52,892 nucleotides of DNA from Streptomyces sp. CBMA123. Lineage in GTDB: Bacteria > Actinomycetota > Actinomycetes > Streptomycetales > Streptomycetaceae. The stretch covers positions 1 to 52,892 of the forward strand of contig NZ_MECK01000246.1 in assembly GCF_014596465.1 (NCBI RefSeq), in the 5' to 3' direction. Shown piece by piece: positions 19,353-27,762 of the stretch. Numbering within the stretch: position 1 is the stretch's first letter; every line of letters starts with the position of its first letter. The position numbers and the translations under genes were made by a program. The notes beneath the pieces are model-generated. The model was not told the DNA's origin. It made no database searches and worked only from the letters and a program-made list of their open reading frames with translations.

Positions 19353-20480
19353 TCAGCCGGAGAACACCGCGGCGACCAGCCGCTGCTGGGCCTGCTGGAA
19401 GGACGCGGCGAGGGACATCTCCGGGTCGTCCACGTGGTTCAGGGCGGCCGTCAGGACCCGGCGGCCGTCGGCCGAGCCGTACATCAGCGCCGCCGAGCCG
19501 ATGGTGGCGCCGTTGTGGTGGTAGACGGTGCCGCCGGCCGGGCCGAGGTCCTGGGCGAACAGCCCGAGGCCGTAGCCGATCCGCTCCTCCGGGGTGCGCA
19601 TCTCGGCCAGCAGGCCGGCGGGCAGCAGCCGGCCGCCCATCAGCGCGGCGAAGTAGGTGTGCAGGTCCCGGGTGGTCGAGATCATGTCGCCGCCGGCCGC
19701 GACCCAGGAGGGATCGTGCCGGGTGACGTCGATCGTCAGCTCCTGCCCGCCGTCCTGGTAGCGGTAGTAGCCGTGGTGGTGGGGCTCGGGGATCTCGGGC
19801 GAGCTGCCGGGCGCCACCGTACCGGTCAGCCCCAGCGGGGCCAGGACCCGCCGGCGGAGCTCCTCGGCGAAGGGCCGCCCGGTGGCGCGCTCGATCACCA
19901 GCCGGGCCAGCACGTAGTTGGTGTTGGAGTAGCTCCAGCCCTCGCCCGGCGCGAACCGCGGCGCCTTGGACAGCGACAGCCGCACCAGCTCCTCGGGCGG
20001 GTAGCTGTGGAAGCGGTTGTCCACCCAGGCCTTGCCCTGCCACGGGATGCCGGGCACGACCGTCCCGTCGTCCAGGAGTTCGCCGGTGTGGCTGAAGATC
20101 CCGCTGGTGTGCTGCAGCAGCATCCGCACCGTGATCCGCCGGTCCAGCCCGAACTCGGGCAGGTACTGGTCGGCGGGGGTATCCAGGCCGATCCTGCCCT
20201 CGGCGACCAGCAGCAGCACGGTGGTGGCGACGAAACTCTTGGTGCTGCTGCCGATCCGGAAGTGCCCGTCGGTCAGCGGCTCGGCGCCGCTGCCCAGTTC
20301 GCGCGCCCCGGCGCTGCCGGCCCAGGTGCCCCGTGCGTCGCTCACCCGCAGCTGCACCCCGAGGAAGCCGGAGCCGACGAGCTCCTCCATCACCTGCCGC
20401 AGCTCCGGTCGGTCCTGGTCCTGGTCCTGGTCCTGGCCCTGGTCGGCGCCCGCGCAACGTTCGGTGTGGCTGGTGGTCAT
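19353..20480 (-). CDS. Serine hydrolase of the class C beta-lactamase/esterase family
   Basis: 375 residues. The nucleophile is Ser78 in GSSTKSF (SxxK, Lys81), the second motif is YSN in GWSYSNTNY, and the third is HNG in YHHNGATIG. All three active-site elements are thus present. The family includes D-aminopeptidases, esterases and D,D-peptidases as well as beta-lactamases, so drug hydrolysis is not certain. There is no classical signal peptide; the N-terminus instead has a QDQDQD tract from a hexanucleotide repeat. The ATG at 20480 is preceded by GAGGAG. Three GGGTCAC heptamers lie in its upstream region. Confidence 0.88.
   Translation of the reverse strand: MTTSHTERCAGADQGQDQDQDQDRPELRQVMEELVGSGFLGVQLRVSDARGTWAGSAGARELGSGAEPLTDGHFRIGSSTKSFVATTVLLLVAEGRIGLDTPADQYLPEFGLDRRITVRMLLQHTSGIFSHTGELLDDGTVVPGIPWQGKAWVDNRFHSYPPEELVRLSLSKAPRFAPGEGWSYSNTNYVLARLVIERATGRPFAEELRRRVLAPLGLTGTVAPGSSPEIPEPHHHGYYRYQDGGQELTIDVTRHDPSWVAAGGDMISTTRDLHTYFAALMGGRLLPAGLLAEMRTPEERIGYGLGLFAQDLGPAGGTVYHHNGATIGSAALMYGSADGRRVLTAALNHVDDPEMSLAASFQQAQQRLVAAVFSG
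20411..20440. repeat. GGTCCT hexanucleotide tandem repeat inside the serine hydrolase gene
   Basis: Four perfect copies and one GGCCCT variant occur in tandem and encode the alternating Gln-Asp tract near the N-terminus. Copy-number changes keep the reading frame, so length variation between strains would be tolerated. Confidence 0.85.
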
Positions 20481-20573
20481 GGGGTGCTCCTCGGTGTCCG
20501 TCGTGCCCGGACCGCTGTCCGGCCGCTGCGACGAATCTCCACCCTGCCCCAGGGGCAGCCTCAAGCGTGATCC

Positions 20574-20600
20574 GGGTCACACCGGGTCACAGCGGGTCAC
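20574..20600. promoter_or_regulatory. Three GGGTCAC heptamers at 10-bp period
   Basis: GGGTCAC begins at 20574, 20584 and 20594, one helical turn apart, 94-120 bp upstream of the serine hydrolase start. Direct repeats on one face of the helix suggest cooperative binding of an activator, possibly the neighbouring MerR protein or another regulator. Confidence 0.4.
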
Positions 20601-20663
20601 AGCGGCGCTGCGGCGCTCCCTGGGCGGGAACACCGCAGCGCGGCCACGGGCGGAGCCGCCGGA

Positions 20664-21122
20664 TCAGCCGGTGACCTCGATCGTCACGTCATAACTGCGC
20701 TGGTCCGGCGCGCAGTTGAGGGCCTCGCCGCAGACGGTGCGGGAGGCGGTCAGGTGGGCGGTGCCCGCCGTGCGGGCGGCGAAGGTGGTGGTGACGGTGC
20801 CGCAGCCGCCGCCGGGGCGGCAGGAGGGGGACGGTGCGGTGGTCGGGGAACCGGCCGGGGAGAGCACGTCGGGGGCTGAGCTGGCGGCGGCGGACCAGTA
20901 CGTCCCGTGCAGTTCGACCGAGACGGCGGCGCCGACGGCGACCTTCACCGTGGTGTGGTTGGCCTTCTCGTCGGCGGTCACGGCGGCCGGGGGCGTCACG
21001 ACCGTGATCGTCGGGGCCGGGGCGGACGCCGCCGTCGAGGCGTGGGTGGAGCCGCAGCCGGCCAGGGCCAGCAGGGCGGCGGCGCAGGTGAGGGCGAGGG
21101 CGGCGGGTCTTCTCAGGGTCAC
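20664..21122 (-). CDS. Small secreted lipoprotein of unknown function
   Basis: 152 residues from a GTG start with AAGGA upstream. The N-terminus has a basic start (TLRRP), a hydrophobic stretch and a lipobox LAGC, so Cys22 should be lipidated. The mature part is rich in Ala, Thr and Ser, with four cysteines in the second half (PSCRPGGGC, RTVCGEALNC), which could form two disulfides. I do not recognise a named domain; the all-beta character hints at an Ig-like fold. It is followed by the serine hydrolase on the same strand. Confidence 0.75.
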   Translation of the reverse strand: MTLRRPAALALTCAAALLALAGCGSTHASTAASAPAPTITVVTPPAAVTADEKANHTTVKVAVGAAVSVELHGTYWSAAASSAPDVLSPAGSPTTAPSPSCRPGGGCGTVTTTFAARTAGTAHLTASRTVCGEALNCAPDQRSYDVTIEVTG

Positions 21123-21208
21123 GGTGGTTCCTTAGTGCCGGGGTGGAAAGCGGTACCGGTTCGACGCGCGAGGCGCCGGATCGGATCCCCCCATATGCAG
21201 AAAAACCA

Positions 21209-21239
21209 CACCGGGGTGGGCGCGAGGCCCACCCCGGTG
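21209..21239 (-). terminator. Rho-independent terminator of the secreted Ig-domain protein gene
   Basis: A 13-bp stem (CACCGGGGTGGGC and its complement, 5-nt loop) is followed on the minus strand by TGGTTTTTC, a real U-tract, 20 nt after the stop. Confidence 0.85.
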
Positions 21240-21258
21240 CGTGTCGGCTAGGCGATCG

Positions 21259-23166
21259 TCAGGAGACGGTCACGTCGTCGTAGTAGGTGTAGGTCGGGTC
21301 ACCCGGGTAGTTGTCGTCGTGGTTGCTCAGGGTGAGCGTGTACGAGTGGCCCGGGGTGACGGCCGCGGTCTGGTTGGCCCAGCTCGCGGTGGCGGCGCAG
21401 GTCTTGGCGAGGACCGTGGTGGTCGTGCCGGTGGTGTTGTCCTTCAGCGTCGCGGTGGCCCAGTCGTAGGACACGGTGTCCGGGCAGGTGTTGCTGTACC
21501 AGAAGGACAGCTTGCTGGAGCCGGACGGCGCGGTGAAGGTCTGGGCGAGCGAGGAGTCACCGGTCGGGTTGGTGGAGCCGACCATGGCGCCGTAGCTGCC
21601 GCTGTGGGCGGCGGAGGAGGTGGCGGAGGTGGAGCCGGCGCCGGTCCAGCTGGACAGGTTGCCGGCCTCGAAGCCGCCGTTGGTGATGGCGTTGCCGCCG
21701 CCCGAGCCGCCGGACTCGGTCCAGCTGAACGAGGTGCTGCCGGTGGCGCCGGTGGAGTCGGTCACGGTGACCGTCACGTTGGCGGTGCCGGCGGCGGTCG
21801 GGGTGCCGGAGATCAGGCCGGTCGAGGAGTTGATCGACAGGCCGGCGGGCAGGCCGGTGGCCGCGTAGCTCAGGGCCTGGCCGGAGGCCGAGTCAGTGGC
21901 GTGGATCTGCAGGCTGGCCGCGGTGCCGACGGTGCCGGACTGGTTGCCCGGGTTGGTGACGGTGACCGTGTTCCCCGGGTTGCCGTGGGTCAGGATGGCG
22001 TGCGAGATCGCGCAGGAGTTGGTGTCGTTCGACCAGCTGGCCTGCTCGGCGAAGGTGCCGTAGGAGCCGAAGGAGACGTTCGCGGCGCCGCCGGCCGAGC
22101 CGGGCTGGATCCAGGCGCACTCGTCGGAGTTCTCCTGGCCGTTGTACGAGCTGCCGGACACGTGGTTGGTCCAGCCGCCGGCCGGGTTCTGGTCCGACAT
22201 CATCTCGTGCCACTCGTGGCCGAGGGTCATCGTGTAACCGTCCAGCGTGCCGGGCGAGTTGACGAAGCCGACGCCGCAGCTGCTGCCCTGGTCGATGTTG
22301 TACGGCTGGTTGGAGAAGGCGATGTCGCCGTAGGGCGAGCTGGCCGCGCCACCGTTGAGGGTGGTGTCACCGTTCCAGTCGTGCCAGGCGCAGTACCCGG
22401 TGGTGGGGTTCTGGTAGTCGTCCGGGTTGGTGCCGTGCGGCGACAGGATGACGTAGTACGCGTCGCGGTTGGCGGCGGCCGTGGTGTTGCCGAAGTGGCC
22501 GGCGGCCTTGACGGCCTCCTGGCCCAGCTGGTTGCCGGTGGCCTGGGCGGGCGAGGCGGCCGCGTTGTCGTACCAGACGCCGGAGAGGACGCCGCCGCTC
22601 TGGTACGGGATGTAGTTGGCGTTGGTCGGGCAGCTGACCGCGCCGGCGGCGACGTTGGGGCCGTCGCACCACTGGGTCAGGTCGGCCGACCAGGTCTCGC
22701 CGTTGGTGCCGATGCCCTTGAACATCTGCTGGGTGGCACCGGCGGCGCCGGCCGAGTCGCCGGAGAACTTGGCGTTGCCGTTGGCGTCGGTGCTCTGGCT
22801 GCCCCACTGGGTGCCGTAGAAGACCAGGTAGACCTTGGAGTGGCCGCTCTGCACGCCGATGCCGTCGACGCCGCCGCCGTAGGACAGCGTCTCCTGGCCG
22901 GTGGCCGCGGCCTGGTTGTGCTGGGCGAGCCACTGCTTGTACTTCTTCTGCTGCTCCTTGCCCAGCACCGCGCCGTGGCGGTACGGGTGGCCGGTCTGCG
23001 GGCTCCAGGGGTTGAACTCGTTGTTGACGCTGCCCGAGGAGCTGGAGATGTCCTGCGCGGAGGCCGGCGCGGCCGCACCGGCGAGGCCGGCGGCGGCGAG
23101 CGCGAGGGACGCTATGCCGGTGATCGCCGCGTACTTCGCGCGCCGCGTTCTGTGGGAGTGACCCAT
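21259..23166 (-). CDS. Large secreted protein with putative Ig and carbohydrate-binding-like domains
   Basis: 635 residues. The signal peptide ends near APASAQ (residue 38). The N-terminal catalytic-looking region (about 40-390) contains LGHEWHEMMSD, reminiscent of the HExxE/TDP pattern of some secreted metallopeptidase-like proteins, though it is not HExxH. Residues of about 400-485 form a putative Ig (He_PIG) domain: LSYAATGLPAGLSINSSTG, then ISGTPTAAG. The C-terminal 140 residues (NGGFEAGNLSSW onward) form a jelly-roll of the CBM4/9 kind. The layout suggests extracellular polymer degradation. The cysteines fall in pairs and probably form disulfides. Confidence 0.8.
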   Translation of the reverse strand: MGHSHRTRRAKYAAITGIASLALAAAGLAGAAAPASAQDISSSSGSVNNEFNPWSPQTGHPYRHGAVLGKEQQKKYKQWLAQHNQAAATGQETLSYGGGVDGIGVQSGHSKVYLVFYGTQWGSQSTDANGNAKFSGDSAGAAGATQQMFKGIGTNGETWSADLTQWCDGPNVAAGAVSCPTNANYIPYQSGGVLSGVWYDNAAASPAQATGNQLGQEAVKAAGHFGNTTAAANRDAYYVILSPHGTNPDDYQNPTTGYCAWHDWNGDTTLNGGAASSPYGDIAFSNQPYNIDQGSSCGVGFVNSPGTLDGYTMTLGHEWHEMMSDQNPAGGWTNHVSGSSYNGQENSDECAWIQPGSAGGAANVSFGSYGTFAEQASWSNDTNSCAISHAILTHGNPGNTVTVTNPGNQSGTVGTAASLQIHATDSASGQALSYAATGLPAGLSINSSTGLISGTPTAAGTANVTVTVTDSTGATGSTSFSWTESGGSGGGNAITNGGFEAGNLSSWTGAGSTSATSSAAHSGSYGAMVGSTNPTGDSSLAQTFTAPSGSSKLSFWYSNTCPDTVSYDWATATLKDNTTGTTTTVLAKTCAATASWANQTAAVTPGHSYTLTLSNHDDNYPGDPTYTYYDDVTVS

Positions 23167-23547
23167 GGGGTGAGGGTGCCTCTCTCGTTACCGATCGCCC
23201 GTGCGGCTGGGGGGCCGCGAACGATCCCTTTGTGGGGAAGGATCGGACGACGCATTCCACCGAACGACGATTCCGGTCTTTCTTCCGGGCAACCGGAATT
23301 GACGGTCTCTCGGTGGGGCGCATCCGCTTGGGGATGAAGGAAAGCAGGTTTGACGAACGCAGGTCAACGGCGAAGGGTAAGGAAAGATTAAGAGCGGTGT
23401 CCGGGCAGGTGGGGGCAGTGATCGACGACCTGTTCAAAGCCCTCGGCATTCACTGAATGCCGGTCAGAAGACTGTTTCCGCATTCCTTGAAACGTCGTGG
23501 TTTCAACATTCCCTCATGGGCCGCGGACAGTTTCGGGATGCCGGCCC
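23167..23547. other. Intergenic region with a perfect 17-bp palindrome
   Basis: This 381-bp gap separates two minus-strand genes and is noticeably lower in GC than its neighbours. It holds the promoter of the secreted protein (its right half) and the end of the permease transcript. A perfect palindrome GGCATTCA-C-TGAATGCC lies at 23445-23461; it could be an operator or the core of a terminator 87 bp past the permease stop. A 74-codon open frame on the plus strand (23232-23456) has no ribosome-binding site or codon bias and is not called. Confidence 0.5.
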
Positions 23548-24360
23548 CTACAGCCGGCCCCCGGCACTGTCCGAGGACAACCGCTGGGCCAGGTACACCG
23601 GGACCACCGACAGCAGCACCAGCACCGCCGCCACCACGTTGACCACCGGCGCCTGGTTGGGCCGCGCCAGGTTGGCGTAGATCCACACCGGCAGCGTCTG
23701 GACGCCCGGCCCGGCGGTGAAGGTGGTCACCACGATCTCGTCGAAGGACAGCGCGAACGCCAGCAGCCCGCCCGCCAGCAGCGCCGACCGCACCGCCGGG
23801 AAGGTGACGTACCGGAAGGTCTGGAAGGTGTGGGCGCCGAGGTCCGCCGACGCCTCCTCGGCCGAGGGGGACAGCCTGCGCAGCCTGGCGACCACGTTGT
23901 TGAAGACCACCACGATGCAGAAGGTGGCGTGCCCGATGACCACGGTGAGCATCCCCAGGCCGATGCCCGCCGGGCCGAGCACCGTGCGGAACGCGGCGTT
24001 GAGCGCGATGCCGGTGACGATGCCGGGCAGCGCGATCGGCAGGATCACCAGGAAGGACACCGCCTGCCGGCCGAAGAACCGGTGGCGCTGGACGGCGAAG
24101 GCCGTCAGGGTGCCCAGGACGAGTGCCACCAGGGTGGCCCCGGCGCCCGCCCGCACGGAGGTGAGCAGGGCGCTGCGGGCACCGTCGGACTGCCAGGCCC
24201 GCACCCACCACTCGGTGGTCAGCCCGGTCGGCGGCCAGGCGAAGGAGCGGTCCCGGTTCAGCGAGTTGAGCAGGACCAGCAGCAGCGGCAGGTACACCAC
24301 GGCGAGGCCGGCGGCCATGGCCGCGCGCAGCGCGATCCGGGCACGGCGGGAGAGGATCAC
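23548..24360 (-). CDS. Polyamine-type ABC transporter permease (PotC-like)
   Basis: 270 residues with six transmembrane segments. The EAA loop is EEASADLGAHTFQTFRYVTFP, shown here in part, the contact site for the ATPase. GTG start at 24360 with AGGAGG five nt upstream. It is the last gene of a minus-strand unit ATPase, binding protein, permease, permease, the usual PotA-D-B-C order of spermidine/putrescine importers. The stop is 21 nt downstream of the palindrome-bearing gap's edge. Confidence 0.92.
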   Translation of the reverse strand: MILSRRARIALRAAMAAGLAVVYLPLLLVLLNSLNRDRSFAWPPTGLTTEWWVRAWQSDGARSALLTSVRAGAGATLVALVLGTLTAFAVQRHRFFGRQAVSFLVILPIALPGIVTGIALNAAFRTVLGPAGIGLGMLTVVIGHATFCIVVVFNNVVARLRRLSPSAEEASADLGAHTFQTFRYVTFPAVRSALLAGGLLAFALSFDEIVVTTFTAGPGVQTLPVWIYANLARPNQAPVVNVVAAVLVLLSVVPVYLAQRLSSDSAGGRL

Positions 24361-24381
24361 GGGGGCCTCCTAGAGCTGGTC

Positions 24382-25296
24382 CTACAGGGAGTCCAGGGCG
24401 CCGGTGCGGCGCACGGCGAGCAGGTAGCCGACGATCATCACCACCGGTACGCAGGACAGCGCGGCGGCCAGCGGCAGGTTGAGCGTCACGTTGTCGGCGA
24501 TCGCGGTGCCCAGCACCTGGGTCTTGCCGCCGACGATCCGCACCGTGATGTAGTCGCCCAGGCTCAGCGAGAAGGTGAACACCGATCCGGCGAACACCGA
24601 GGGCAGGACCTGCGGGAGGACCACCGAGCGGAACGTCCGCCCGGCGGAGGCGCCCAGGTCGGCCGAGGCGTCCAGCAGGTTGGCCGGCAGGTTCTCCAGC
24701 CCCGCGTAGACCGGCAGGATCATGTACGGCAGCCACAGGTAGGCGAGGACGACGATGACCGCCGTCGTGCCGTACCCCGGGCTGGACACCCCGAACGGGC
24801 GGCCCAGCCAGTCGAGGACGCCGCCCTGGCTCAGGATGACCCGCCAGGCGTAGGTCTTGACCAGGTAGCTGGCCCAGAGCGGGGTCAGCACCGCGACCAC
24901 CAGCAGCTTGCGGGTGCGCGGCCGGGCGATCCGGGCCAGGTAGAAGGCCATCGGGAAGGCCACCACGGCGTCGATCACGGTGACGGCGGCGGCGATGCCG
25001 AGCGTGCGCAGGGCGACCGTCCGGTAGACCGGTTCGGTGAGCACGGTGTGGAAGTTGGCGGTGTTCCAGACCCGGACGACGTCGTAGGTGAAGTCGTCGA
25101 CCGCCCAGAACGCCGACAGCAGCAGGACGGCGAGCGAGCCCAGGTAGGCGAGCACCAGCCAGGCCATCGGCGCCGACAGCAGCAGCGCCAGCCGCAGCCC
25201 GGCCCGCCGGTGCAGGACGGCGGCCACCCGCCGTAGGCCTCCCCGCCGCCGGGGCCGGGCGGCCGTGGTGGTCGTGGTGGTCGTGCTGGTCGTCAT
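24382..25296 (-). CDS. Polyamine-type ABC transporter permease (PotB-like)
   Basis: 304 residues. An odd N-terminus with a run of eight threonines (codons ACG/ACC) precedes a basic stretch and six membrane segments. The EAA loop lies at DASADLGASAGRTFRSVVLP. The ATG at 25296 overlaps the stop of the binding-protein gene (ATGA). Together with the PotC-like permease it forms the membrane channel of a polyamine or related cation importer. Confidence 0.92.
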   Translation of the reverse strand: MTTSTTTTTTTAARPRRRGGLRRVAAVLHRRAGLRLALLLSAPMAWLVLAYLGSLAVLLLSAFWAVDDFTYDVVRVWNTANFHTVLTEPVYRTVALRTLGIAAAVTVIDAVVAFPMAFYLARIARPRTRKLLVVAVLTPLWASYLVKTYAWRVILSQGGVLDWLGRPFGVSSPGYGTTAVIVVLAYLWLPYMILPVYAGLENLPANLLDASADLGASAGRTFRSVVLPQVLPSVFAGSVFTFSLSLGDYITVRIVGGKTQVLGTAIADNVTLNLPLAAALSCVPVVMIVGYLLAVRRTGALDSL

Positions 25297-26498
25297 CAGC
25301 CCTTGATCTCGGTCCAGGCGGACGTCCAGGCGGCGTAGTCGGTGCAGGCCACCGTGCGGCCGTCCAGGCAGCTCTTGACCGGGGTGGTCCAGTAGTAGAC
25401 GTCCTTCCAGTAGGCCTCGTCGGCGGCGTGGAAGGTGCCGCAGAAGCCCTTGTCCGTCGTGAGGTCGCAGGCCTTGGCGTTGGCCGGGGCCTCACCGAAC
25501 CACTGGGCGACCTGGGCGTTGGCGGTCGGCGAGACGATCCAGTTCATCCACTGGTAGGCGCAGTTGGGGTGGGCGGCCTTCGCCGAGACCATCCAGGTGT
25601 CCGACCAGCCGGTGGCGCCCTCCTTCGGCAGCACCGCCTTGACCGGCGCCTGGTCGGCCTGCGCCATGTTGGCGATCACCTGCCAGCTGGTGCCGACCAC
25701 GGTGTCCCCGGTCTTGAAGGAGTTCTCCGCCTTCTGGAAGTCGCTCCAGTACTCGCCGATCGCCTTGTGCTGGGTCTTCAACAGGTCGACGGCCGCCTTG
25801 AGTTGGGTCTCGTCCAGGGCGTAGGGGTTCTTGATGCCCAGGTCGGGCTTGGTCTTCATCAGGTACAGCGCGGCGTCGGCGAGGTAGATCGGCGAGTCGT
25901 AGGCGGTGACGTGGCCGGAGTACTGCGAGGCGCCGTCGAAGACCACGCTCCAGGAGTCCGGCGCCGGGGTGACCTTGTCGGTGCGGTACATCAGCAGGTT
26001 GGCGCCGCGGCCGTGCGGGATGCCGTACATCTGACCGTTCACCGAGCTCCAGGGCTGGTTCTTCAGGCCGTCGAAGACGTCCGCGTAGTTCTGCACCAGC
26101 GCGGTGTTGACCGGGGCGACGTCACCGGCCGCGATCAGCCGCAGCGTCGCGTCGCCGGAGGCCGAGACGGCGTCGTACTGGCCGGTCTTCATCAGCGAGA
26201 CCATCTCGTCCGAGGTGCCGGCGATCTTCGCGTTGACCTTGCAGCCGGTCTGCTGCTCGAAGGGGTGGACCCAGTCGACGGTCTTGTCGTCCGAGCCGTC
26301 CTCGGCGTAGCCGGCCCAGGCGACCAGGTTGACCTGGCCCTCGCCGGCGCCCAGCGACTGGAGCATCGGCAGCTTCGGCGGGTTCAGGCCGTGCGAGCCG
26401 GTCGTGCTCCCGGACGTGCCGCCGCTGCCGCACCCTGCGACGAGCAGGACGGCGGCGGTGGCGGCGGCCGCGGTGCGGGCGATCTGGGGGAGGCGCAT
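25296..26498 (-). CDS. Polyamine-type ABC transporter substrate-binding lipoprotein (PotD-like)
   Basis: 400 residues. Lipobox LVAGC near residue 23 gives a lipid-anchored extracellular protein. The mature part is a type II periplasmic-binding fold; DAVSASGDATLRLIAAGDVAPVN, shown in part, and YGIPHGRGANLLMYRTD match the PotD/PotF family. Substrate specificity within polyamines cannot be read from the sequence; gamma-aminobutyrate or other cations are possible. It is co-transcribed with the ATPase gene 41 nt upstream. Confidence 0.92.
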   Translation of the reverse strand: MRLPQIARTAAAATAAVLLVAGCGSGGTSGSTTGSHGLNPPKLPMLQSLGAGEGQVNLVAWAGYAEDGSDDKTVDWVHPFEQQTGCKVNAKIAGTSDEMVSLMKTGQYDAVSASGDATLRLIAAGDVAPVNTALVQNYADVFDGLKNQPWSSVNGQMYGIPHGRGANLLMYRTDKVTPAPDSWSVVFDGASQYSGHVTAYDSPIYLADAALYLMKTKPDLGIKNPYALDETQLKAAVDLLKTQHKAIGEYWSDFQKAENSFKTGDTVVGTSWQVIANMAQADQAPVKAVLPKEGATGWSDTWMVSAKAAHPNCAYQWMNWIVSPTANAQVAQWFGEAPANAKACDLTTDKGFCGTFHAADEAYWKDVYYWTTPVKSCLDGRTVACTDYAAWTSAWTEIKG

Positions 26499-26539
26499 GC
26501 GAGGTGTTCCGATCTTCGGGGAGAGGGGTCGAGGGGCGG

Positions 26540-27607
26540 TCAGGAGCCGACGCGGACGGTGTGCTTGCGCTGCCAGGCCAGGACGACGTCGGTGCCGCGG
26601 TGGCGCAGGACGTCGGCCGAGCCCTCGTCGAGGTTCTGCCGGACGGCGGTCAGCCGCCCGCCGGCCTCCAGGTCCACCAGGAACCGGGTGTGGCCGCCCG
26701 CGTAGACGACCTCGGCCACCCGGCCGGTGGCCGACAGTTCGTCGGGCCCGGCGGGGTCGTCCGGGTGCGCTATCCGGATCTTCTCCGGCCGGACGCTGAA
26801 CAGCCCGGCCTCGCCCACCACCTGCTCGGCGGCCGCGCCGTCCAGCAGGTTGGAGGTGCCGACGAAACCGGCGACGAAGGCGGTGGCCGGGTACTCGTAC
26901 ACCTCGGCGGGCGAGCCGAGTTGCTCGATCCGCCCCGCGTTGAACACCGCCACCCGGTCGCTCATCGTCAGGGCCTCGTCCTGGTCGTGGGTGACGAGCA
27001 CGAAGGTGATCCCGACCTCGCGCTGGATCCGCTTGAGTTCAGCCTGCATCTCGTGCCGCAGCTTCAGGTCGAGCGCGCCGAGGGGTTCGTCGAGCAGCAG
27101 CACCCTGGGGCGGTTCACCAGCGCCCGGGCCAGGGCCACCCGCTGGCGCTGGCCGCCGGACAGCTGGGCCGGGCGCCGCCCTTCGAAGCCGTCCAGCCGG
27201 ACCATCGCCAGCGCCGCGCGCACCCGCTCCGCCCGTTCGGCCCTGGGCACCCGGCGGACCATCAGGCCGTAGCCGACGTTCCGCTCGACCGTCATGTGCG
27301 GGAACAGCGCGTAGTCCTGGAACACCGTGTTGACGTCCCGGTCGAACGGCGGCAGGCCGGTGACGTCGGCGCCGCCCAGCAGGACCCTCCCGGCGGTCGG
27401 CGCCTCGAAGCCCGCGATCATGCGCAGCACCGTGGTCTTGCCGGAGCCGGACGGGCCGAGCATCGCGAAGAACTCGCCCTCGCCGATCTCCAGGTCCACG
27501 CCGTCGACCGCGCGGACCCGGCCGCCGTCGAAGGTCTTGGCCAGCCCTTCGAGCCGGACCGCGCCGGGGGCCGGATCCGCGCGGGGTGGACGGTCGTGGC
27601 TGCTCAA
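26540..27607 (-). CDS. Polyamine-type ABC transporter ATP-binding protein (PotA-like)
   Basis: About 355 residues. Walker A is GPSGSGKTT, the signature LSGGQRQRVALARAL, Walker B VLLLDEPLGALD, and the C-terminal TOBE domain (about 270-355) is present. The start is uncertain: no ATG or GTG lies near the domain. The TTG at 27607 has GGAAGG upstream and leaves a short N-terminal tail, so I prefer it; a GTG at 27721 would add 38 residues and cover the divergent promoter. First gene of the importer operon and divergent from a PucR regulator. Confidence 0.88.
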   Translation of the reverse strand: MSSHDRPPRADPAPGAVRLEGLAKTFDGGRVRAVDGVDLEIGEGEFFAMLGPSGSGKTTVLRMIAGFEAPTAGRVLLGGADVTGLPPFDRDVNTVFQDYALFPHMTVERNVGYGLMVRRVPRAERAERVRAALAMVRLDGFEGRRPAQLSGGQRQRVALARALVNRPRVLLLDEPLGALDLKLRHEMQAELKRIQREVGITFVLVTHDQDEALTMSDRVAVFNAGRIEQLGSPAEVYEYPATAFVAGFVGTSNLLDGAAAEQVVGEAGLFSVRPEKIRIAHPDDPAGPDELSATGRVAEVVYAGGHTRFLVDLEAGGRLTAVRQNLDEGSADVLRHRGTDVVLAWQRKHTVRVGS

Positions 27608-27762
27608 CTCCGCTGGCCCTTCCGGGTGATGTGACAGGAGGACGGTCAGGGCGAGTCGCCCCGTCCGGTTCGCTGGGAACCCTAGGAAGAGATCACCCCA
27701 TCCGGCTATGGACGCCCGCACGGTCTTCCGCCGCCGAGTTGTGCGGCGCTACAGTCCGGCGC

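Noticed and set aside
22195..22230. HEWHE in the secreted Ig-domain protein as an HExxH zinc site
   Set aside because: The spacing is wrong: the fifth residue is Glu, not His. A looser HExxE-type site is possible, but I do not claim a metallopeptidase.
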